Shown in pieces: positions 1 to 3,757 of a stretch of 5,757 nucleotides of DNA; the first letter of the stretch is position 1, and each line of letters begins with the position of its first letter. Below the pieces are notes generated by a model that made no database searches, had not been told where the DNA came from, and saw only the letters and a list, made by a program, of their open reading frames with translations. The stretch spans positions 1 through 5,757 of the forward strand of contig JAKAEG010000216.1 of the NCBI GenBank assembly GCA_021819985.1, in the 5' to 3' direction. Made by a program: the position numbers and the translations under genes. The DNA comes from Nitrospirota bacterium (lineage in GTDB: Bacteria; Nitrospirota; Thermodesulfovibrionia; Thermodesulfovibrionales; JdFR-88).

Positions 1-49
1 AACCTCGTTTCAAGGAGGTTCTCCCCGAACTGTCTCGAAAGGTGCTCCC

Positions 50-463
50 ATGGGTGTAGCCAAGTACGTGAAAAACGAGAAGGACGCGATCCTGGAGGTA
101 ACCCTGCAGTCCGGGGTCAAGGTCAAGGGTAGTTACGGGCCGGAGGATCTCGACGCGGTCGGCTTCGACTACGAACGCGATCTCGCAGAGCCAGGCAACT
201 ACCCCTTCACCAGAGGCATCCACACCGAGGGGTACCGGTCCCGCGCGTGGACGACCCGCCAGTACTCCGGATTCGGGACCCCACACGAGACCAATGAAAG
301 GTTTAAGCTCCTGATTTCACATGGGCAAACCGGCCTGAACGTCGCGTTCGGCACGGACTCTCTGGCCAGCTCGCCCTCTCTCGATCTTTTCGATGAAATG
401 GCATTCGTAGCCATGCATTACCCTGGTGTGCGTCCTGAAGAGATGAAAAATAAACGTGACTAA
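50..463 (+). pseudogene. Truncated, mosaic methylmalonyl-CoA mutase large-subunit fragment
   Basis: Residues 1-100 resemble the N-terminus of the large/alpha subunit of B12-dependent acyl-CoA mutases (methylmalonyl-CoA mutase type). Visible family signatures are PEDLDAVGFDYERDL (31-45), YPFTRGIHTEGYRSR (51-65), TTRQYSGFGTPHETNERF (68-85) and HGQTGLNVAF (91-100). Family members continue here with a DLPTQ-like segment and the rest of a TIM barrel (roughly 500 or more residues in total). This frame instead reads GTDSLASSPSLDLFDEM (101-117) and HYPGVRPEE (123-131), which look like the GTDS region of amidohydrolases of the aminofutalosine/methylthioadenosine deaminase type, then ends after six more residues. 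The cobalamin domain and most of the barrel are missing, so no mutase activity is expected. ATG 50 has a weak AAGGTG site before it, but the frame is open back to the window edge, so the true start may lie upstream. G+C is about 59%, well above the next gene. It is either a recombined remnant or an assembly artefact. Confidence 0.75.
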
Positions 464-2450
464 TAAAAATGAACGCATCATATTGCGTGTTTTTTTTGCG
501 TTCACTGCAGCAATAGCCTTGTTCCTTTTTATTAAGGCTGAGCTTAGCCCGGACATTCCTTTCTTGCCCGGCAATCCGAATGCGGAATGGGTCCGGTATC
601 CGCAGCCGCCCGGCGCCATGATCAAACCCAATTATCTGAATTCCGTATTTTCAAAAGAATTTGGGTTTACCCCCTCAGGCTCAAGAGTCCTGCTTGAGAT
701 ACGGGCATTCAAACACTGGCGGCTCTTTATCAACGGAGAGGAAATACTGGCAAATGGTGATAGCGCAAACTGGAAAAAAATTAAAACTATTGACATTACC
801 CATTATCTAAAGGCCGGACATAATAATGATATTGCCGTTATGGTGAGCAATAGCTTTGGACCTCCTCTGCTATGGCTTTATGTCCACGGTATTTTGCCGG
901 AAATAAAAACTGACGGAACATGGATATCCGCATCCGGGAGCAGTCCGTATCTTCCGGCATCACTTGCCGATGACACCCGGATGTACAGTGCTTCTTTTCA
1001 AGCGGATACCCCCTGGGAATCCGTCTTAAAAAAATACCCCGAGCTAATTCTTTTTTTTATCCTATCCATATCCATATTTTTCATGGGGTCTCTCCTGAAG
1101 GAAAAGCACGAATGGGTTAATTCCTTATTTTCCCCCAGATCCGTTTTAGCGCTTGCGATTCTGTTTTTGGGCGCCATGTTTTTCAATAATCTGTTTAAGA
1201 CCTCCCCCTTTGACGGATTTGATCCGAAAGCCCACATAAATTACGTGGACTATATCCTGCAATTCCATTCTTTGCCGCTGGCGACCGACGGATGGGAAGC
1301 TTATCAGCCTCCGCTTTTTTATTCAATCGTGGCACTTTTTTTCAAGGCAATTAATCATCTGCTCTTAAATAAAAGCAAGGCATTTCTTCTTTCATTTAAA
1401 CTTGTGACATTTTCTTGTGCGATTGGCCAGGTTTATCTGGCCTACGTTGCCGCTAAAATACTTTTCCCCGGGGATAATTCCAAGCAGGTGCTGGCAACGG
1501 CGGTGGCCTCGGTGCTGCCAGTTAATATATACATCGCGCATTACATCAGCAATGAATCGTTATCGGCCTTTCTAATCAGCGCGAGCATTGTTTATACCCT
1601 CCGCCTTGTGACGCAGAAAGAAAACCGACAGATTTCATCCTTCTGGTTTCTGGGTGTTCTTCTTGGCTTGTCCCTTTTAACCAAGATCACGATATTATGT
1701 TTCTTGCCCGTGCTTCTTTTTGTGATTTTATACGATGCCCTTAAAAAGCGGTCCGGTTTGGCGGAAACGGGCAAAATTTTTGCGGAGATCTTTCTGCCCG
1801 CAATTTTTATTTCGGGATGGTTTTATATAAGGAACTGGATGCATTTTGGCAAATTAATTGTTACAAATATGAGCCGTTCACTTGGTTTCTTATGGTGGCA
1901 GGACCCGGGATATCACACTTACAGGTATTTCACCAGATTTGGCATGGTATTTGTGAGGCCGTACTATGCAAGCTTTCATTCCTTTTTTGATGGAATTTAT
2001 TCCACATTATGGGGTGACGGTTTTTATGGCGGAGCTCTCTTCTATAGAGCGGCGCCCCCATTCAGACCTCCGGCTCCATGGAACTATGAATATATGAATA
2101 TTTTATTCATTCTTGCGTTGCCCGCCTCTGCCGCCATCCTGATCGGTCTGGGGCGATTGCTTTACGGGGCCGTAAAAGAGCTGAATAAGGGCTCCCTTCT
2201 GCTTGTAGGCTCTTTTTTATACATGGGGTTTTCCATGATATACTTGTCTCTGAAATTGCCTTTTTATTCAATTGTTAAGGCTCACTATGGGTTGGGTCTT
2301 ATGATCCCGATATCAATAGCCTGCGCGCTGGGGATTGACTTTTTGGATGAACAATTTAAAAAGGGCAAACTGGTAATAGCGAGGGCGTTTTTATTTGGCT
2401 GGTTCGGAGCGCTTATGATTACGGTTTTTTTCACGTTTACGATCCGCTAA
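456..2450 (+). CDS. GT39-like (GT-C fold) membrane glycosyltransferase with N-terminal lectin-like domain
   Basis: A 664-residue polytopic inner-membrane protein. One N-terminal membrane segment (about 9-27) is followed by a ~160-residue extracytoplasmic region. This contains a galactose-binding/GH2-sugar-binding-like pattern: RAFKHWRLFINGEEI (83-97), then DITHYLKAGHNNDIAVMV (113-130). About a dozen further hydrophobic segments follow from residue 196 to 661. After the third segment comes an acidic loop with D253, D256 and H260 (FDGFDPKAH), the position of the catalytic Asp in GT39/PMT-like GT-C enzymes, then YQPPLFY (283-289) and ISNESLS (364-370), also typical of the family. A large periplasmic loop lies at about 465-545. 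By family knowledge, such enzymes move a sugar from a polyprenyl-phosphate carrier to an acceptor outside the cytoplasmic membrane; donor and acceptor cannot be read from the sequence. The GTG start overlaps the preceding frame by 8 bases, with only a weak GAAGAG 13 bases upstream. No clear intrinsic terminator follows. Confidence 0.85.
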   Translation: MTNKNERIILRVFFAFTAAIALFLFIKAELSPDIPFLPGNPNAEWVRYPQPPGAMIKPNYLNSVFSKEFGFTPSGSRVLLEIRAFKHWRLFINGEEILANGDSANWKKIKTIDITHYLKAGHNNDIAVMVSNSFGPPLLWLYVHGILPEIKTDGTWISASGSSPYLPASLADDTRMYSASFQADTPWESVLKKYPELILFFILSISIFFMGSLLKEKHEWVNSLFSPRSVLALAILFLGAMFFNNLFKTSPFDGFDPKAHINYVDYILQFHSLPLATDGWEAYQPPLFYSIVALFFKAINHLLLNKSKAFLLSFKLVTFSCAIGQVYLAYVAAKILFPGDNSKQVLATAVASVLPVNIYIAHYISNESLSAFLISASIVYTLRLVTQKENRQISSFWFLGVLLGLSLLTKITILCFLPVLLFVILYDALKKRSGLAETGKIFAEIFLPAIFISGWFYIRNWMHFGKLIVTNMSRSLGFLWWQDPGYHTYRYFTRFGMVFVRPYYASFHSFFDGIYSTLWGDGFYGGALFYRAAPPFRPPAPWNYEYMNILFILALPASAAILIGLGRLLYGAVKELNKGSLLLVGSFLYMGFSMIYLSLKLPFYSIVKAHYGLGLMIPISIACALGIDFLDEQFKKGKLVIARAFLFGWFGALMITVFFTFTIR

Positions 2451-2515
2451 TCTGTCAGCTGATGAATACCGTCCTCCCTTAATGTTTTGCTTAACAGAAT
2501 TTGTGCTTGCAGTCA

Positions 2516-2545
2516 CTGACATTCTCAATTGCCAAGTAAGATAAT
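2516..2545 (+). promoter_or_regulatory. Predicted sigma-70-type promoter of the riboswitch transcript
   Basis: CTGACA at 2516-2521 matches the -35 consensus at 5 of 6 positions. GATAAT at 2540-2545 matches the -10 consensus at 5 of 6, with an 18-bp spacer. Transcription would begin near 2551-2553, just before the AT-rich palindrome and about 30 bases before the riboswitch aptamer. This is where a promoter for the leader should be. It is predicted from sequence only. Confidence 0.55.
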
Positions 2546-2553
2546 TATTCCGG

Positions 2554-2584
2554 TTTGCAATTTTTTTTAAAAAAAAATTGCAAA
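2554..2584. repeat. 31-bp perfect AT-rich palindrome
   Basis: TTTGCAATTTTTTTT (2554-2568) and AAAAAAAATTGCAAA (2570-2584) are perfect inverted arms of 15 bases around a single A at 2569. The symmetry would allow a protein-bound operator, a cruciform, or in RNA a hairpin that abuts the first stem of the riboswitch. It could also serve as a crude, bidirectional U-rich terminator for the upstream glycosyltransferase gene, although the U-tract lies inside the stem, which is atypical. Its position at the predicted transcription start suggests a role in the leader or in promoter control. Confidence 0.8.
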
Positions 2585-2667
2585 GCCATCGAAAAGGCAA
2601 ACCCCGGGTAACCGGGCGGCGCAAAGCTACCTGTCCCTTGCGGGATAGAGGGGCCGTCGAAGTGGCT
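2584..2667 (+). promoter_or_regulatory. Cyclic-di-GMP class I (GEMM-I) riboswitch aptamer
   Basis: The conserved GEMM-I core is present: GGCAAACC at 2596-2603 and CGCAAAGC at 2620-2627. Stems can be drawn by hand. P1 pairs AGCCAT (2584-2589) with GTGGCT (2662-2667) and is extended by GGC (2596-2598) with GCC (2653-2655). P2 pairs CCCGG (2603-2607) with CCGGG (2612-2616) under a GUAA (GNRA) tetraloop. P3 pairs CTGTCCC (2631-2637) with GGGATAG (2642-2648), including one G-U pair. The base just before CAAACC is G (2597), the position I equate with G20 of the Vibrio Vc2 aptamer. An A there is associated with 3',3'-cGAMP-sensing variants, so c-di-GMP is the more likely ligand. A terminator and a small coding gene lie directly downstream on the same strand. 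P3 is short compared with Vc2. Confidence 0.88.
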
Positions 2668-2683
2668 GAATGTTTTATTTTTG

Positions 2684-2715
2684 AAAGCCCGCCTTTTCGA
2701 AGGCGGGCTTTTTTT
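2684..2715 (+). terminator. Intrinsic terminator acting as riboswitch expression platform
   Basis: A 12-bp stem, AAAGCCCGCCTT (2684-2695) with AAGGCGGGCTTT (2700-2711), encloses a TTCG loop and is followed by a T-tract (2709-2715). It lies 16 bases after the aptamer and 100 bases before the small gene's start, as expected for a transcription-terminating riboswitch. GCCTTTTCGA (2691-2700), spanning the 5' arm and loop, is the exact complement of TCGAAAAGGC (2589-2598) in the aptamer, so aptamer-strand pairing could act as an antiterminator. Confidence 0.92.
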
Positions 2716-2801
2716 ATTGGGGCGGAATTATAAGAAAGAAAGGCCCCATTCAAGCCCGCCGGAATTCGCTTTTTTTTATGAGAAACAAAAAACACATAAA
2801 T

Positions 2802-2807
2802 GGAGGT
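2802..2807 (+). promoter_or_regulatory. Ribosome binding site of the 62-residue gene
   Basis: GGAGGT ends 8 bases before ATG 2816. It is the best Shine-Dalgarno match in this region and fixes the start of the small gene at 2816. The frame does run further upstream, but an earlier start (TTG 2681) would lie beside the terminator hairpin. Confidence 0.85.
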
Positions 2808-2815
2808 GTCGGATC

Positions 2816-3004
2816 ATGAGTAGTGCGTATGCGAAGGTAGGGCTTTCCGGGCATATTATGCTCGACAGAAAAACTCCTGCTGCTGATATTCGCGATATAT
2901 GCAAGGATTTGGCAAAGGGAGATAAAACTTTATACCATCGGCTCGTGGGCTTATGCCGGGTTTCCCGGAAACTGGGCTGTAAGGAGATCTACTTTACAGC
3001 ATGA
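2816..3004 (+). CDS. Riboswitch-controlled 62-residue protein of unknown function
   Basis: I do not recognise this protein. It is 62 residues, basic, and without a signal peptide or membrane segment, so probably cytoplasmic. A short N-terminal part (1-20) is followed by a likely helix-rich region starting TPAADIRDICKDLAKG (20-35), then LYHRLVGLCRVSRKLGCKEI (39-58). Three cysteines sit at 29, 47 and 55 with no obvious metal-binding spacing. A strong GGAGGT site and an ATG support translation. It is the first gene after the c-di-GMP riboswitch and its terminator, so its expression should respond to that second messenger. With the aptamer-terminator layout seen, high ligand would favour termination. 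The role could be a small regulator or adaptor in a surface-lifestyle switch, but that is inference from the riboswitch alone. No terminator is evident between it and the ABM gene 114 bp downstream. Confidence 0.7.
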   Translation: MSSAYAKVGLSGHIMLDRKTPAADIRDICKDLAKGDKTLYHRLVGLCRVSRKLGCKEIYFTA

Positions 3005-3106
3005 ACGCCGGAGACCGGATCTTTGAATAACAGCTTTCCCGGCCCGCCGGCATGCGATAGAATAAGGCTGAAGAGGAATTTCAAAAACGTGCGGCAGATG
3101 CTGGAG

Positions 3107-3112
3107 AAGGAG
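3107..3112 (+). promoter_or_regulatory. Ribosome binding site setting the ABM protein start
   Basis: AAGGAG lies 6 bases before ATG 3119. The reading frame is open further upstream to a TTG at 3023, but that start has no Shine-Dalgarno, and the extra 32 residues do not look like the ABM fold. ATG 3119 is therefore chosen. Confidence 0.8.
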
Positions 3113-3118
3113 CAAACT

Positions 3119-3427
3119 ATGTATGCGGCAATTCGAAGGTTCGAGGGTATAAGCGATCCTGGAGAAATAGGGCGCAAGGTGAATGAAAGTTTCCTGCCTC
3201 TCATCTCCCGGATACCGGGGTTTGTGGCGTACTATTGGGTTGATGCGGGTGGTGGTGTGGTGATCTCCACCAGCATTTTCCAGGACAAAGCCGGGGCCGA
3301 GGAGTCTAACAGAATTGGTTTTGAATGGCTCGAGAAAAATAATTTGGCCCATCTGTTTCCAAAGCCTCAGATTGCTGTGGGCGAAGTTCTCGTGCACAAG
3401 GCTGAAGAGGTCGCAGCGCATGCCTAA
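3119..3427 (+). CDS. ABM-domain (antibiotic biosynthesis monooxygenase-like) protein
   Basis: A 102-residue protein with the layout of a single dimeric alpha/beta-barrel ABM domain. It has an N-terminal strand MYAAIRRFEGI (1-11), a helix DPGEIGRKVNESFLPLIS (13-30), then IPGFVAYYWVDAGGG (32-46) and the strand VVISTSIFQDK (47-57). A helix AGAEESNRIGFEWLEKN (58-74) and a final strand IAVGEVLVHK (86-95) complete the fold. The IPGF..YY and SIF.D..GAEESN patterns are typical of this family, whose members include small quinone/polyketide oxygenases, haem-degrading enzymes and many with no known reaction. No catalytic residue can be assigned, so the monooxygenase name is a fold label only. There is no signal peptide or membrane segment. 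It could be co-transcribed with the riboswitch-controlled small gene upstream, since the 114-bp gap shows no terminator, but a separate promoter in the gap is not excluded. An inverted repeat without a T-tract follows 20 bp after the stop. Confidence 0.82.
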   Translation: MYAAIRRFEGISDPGEIGRKVNESFLPLISRIPGFVAYYWVDAGGGVVISTSIFQDKAGAEESNRIGFEWLEKNNLAHLFPKPQIAVGEVLVHKAEEVAAHA

Positions 3428-3447
3428 ATAACAGGCAGCGCGCAAGT

Positions 3448-3476
3448 AATTCCAATTTGGCCGGCAGGTTGGAATT
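3448..3476. repeat. Inverted repeat after the ABM gene
   Basis: AATTCCAA (3448-3455) and TTGGAATT (3469-3476) form an 8-bp stem with a 13-base spacer containing GGCCGGC. It lies 20 bp after the ABM stop codon. It could slow or process transcript ends, but there is no T-tract, so it is not called a terminator. Confidence 0.5.
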
Positions 3477-3515
3477 TGAAAGTGCAGGGCACAAATGCCG
3501 GGCCAATTGGCCGGC
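3452..3515. repeat. Imperfect direct repeat, second copy overlapping a 12-bp palindrome
   Basis: CCAATTTGGCCGGC (3452-3465) recurs as CCAATTGGCCGGC (3503-3515) with one T fewer. The second copy overlaps the perfect palindrome GGCCAATTGGCC at 3501-3512. The pair could be a duplicated protein-binding site or a coincidence of a simple motif. No function can be assigned. Confidence 0.4.
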
Positions 3516-3611
3516 GCCTTAAGGACGGCATTAAAATATTCTAAACCAGCATTACCGCACGGACCTGGTTCTGAAAGAAATACCGCCCTTTGCACAAATC
3601 CGCAGATCTCT

Positions 3612-3655
3612 AGTTTTATCCTCATTCAATAAATAATGGCGGAAGGAATAAAACT
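3612..3655. repeat. Inverted repeat AGTTTTAT / ATAAAACT
   Basis: AGTTTTAT (3612-3619) pairs with ATAAAACT (3648-3655). The arms extend imperfectly inward through CCT and AGG, and the loop is about 22-28 bases. It has no T-tract and no known match, and its role is unknown. Confidence 0.35.
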
Positions 3656-3661
3656 GGATTG

Positions 3662-3698
3662 AATACGCTTCGCGGTCGTTCATCGCGGAGTATTTTTT
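3662..3698 (+). terminator. Possible intrinsic terminator upstream of recQ
   Basis: AATAC (3662-3666) pairs with GTATT (3690-3694), and after a 2-base bulge TTCGCG (3669-3674) pairs with CGCGGA (3684-3689) around a 9-base loop. A run of six T (3693-3698) follows. The shape suits termination of transcripts entering from the ABM side, which would insulate recQ. The bulge and long distance from the ABM stop (about 230 bp) keep confidence moderate. Confidence 0.5.
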
Positions 3699-3740
3699 GC
3701 CTACCACAGCCTATCCCTTTAAAAATCCCTTTTTTCAATA

Positions 3741-3749
3741 TGTTAAAAT
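3741..3749 (+). promoter_or_regulatory. Extended -10 promoter element of recQ
   Basis: TGTTAAAAT fits the extended -10 form TGnTATAAT with one mismatch. No good -35 is seen, which is tolerated by extended -10 promoters. Transcription would start about 2 bases before the ATG at 3758, implying a nearly leaderless mRNA. An AGGGG at 3752-3756 is a weak, too-close Shine-Dalgarno. If a real leader exists, the promoter must be elsewhere, or the start would be the in-frame ATG at 3791. Confidence 0.4.
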
Positions 3750-3757
3750 CAGGGGCC

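Larger units (their letters stand above)
3428..3757. other. 330-bp intergenic region between the ABM gene and recQ
   Basis: No convincing gene is seen on either strand. A long minus-strand frame crossing it (3625 down to 2951) runs antisense through two better genes and has no family resemblance. The region holds three inverted repeats (3448-3476, 3501-3512, 3612-3655), a short direct repeat, a hairpin with a T-tract (3662-3698), and the likely recQ promoter at the right end. Nothing in it resembles a known structured RNA class. Confidence 0.6.

Noticed and set aside
12..19. AAGGAGG as ribosome binding site for ATG 50
   Set aside because: It lies about 30 bases upstream of ATG 50, too far. 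The frame is open through it, so it is more likely coding sequence of a gene starting outside the window.
2584..2667. cGAMP-sensing (GEMM-Ib) alternative for the riboswitch
   Set aside because: The base before CAAACC is G rather than the A associated with cGAMP-selective variants. The ligand assignment is still only a prediction.
2681..2815. Longer version of the 62-residue protein starting at TTG 2681
   Set aside because: The extension would begin beside the terminator stem and be translated through it, and has no ribosome binding site. ATG 2816 has GGAGGT at ideal spacing.
2778..2819. 13-residue ORF (ATG 2778) whose TGA overlaps the ATG of the small gene
   Set aside because: The ATGA overlap looks like translational coupling, but the sequence before ATG 2778 is a T-run with no Shine-Dalgarno, so a leader peptide is not supported.
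3023..3118. Upstream TTG start adding 32 residues to the ABM protein
   Set aside because: No Shine-Dalgarno precedes it and the extra residues do not fit the ABM domain. AAGGAG before ATG 3119 is much better.
2951..3625. Minus-strand frame of 224 codons
   Set aside because: It runs antisense through the ABM gene and part of the small gene, has no family resemblance, and no good ribosome binding site was seen. The plus-strand genes have both start signals and, for ABM, clear family patterns.
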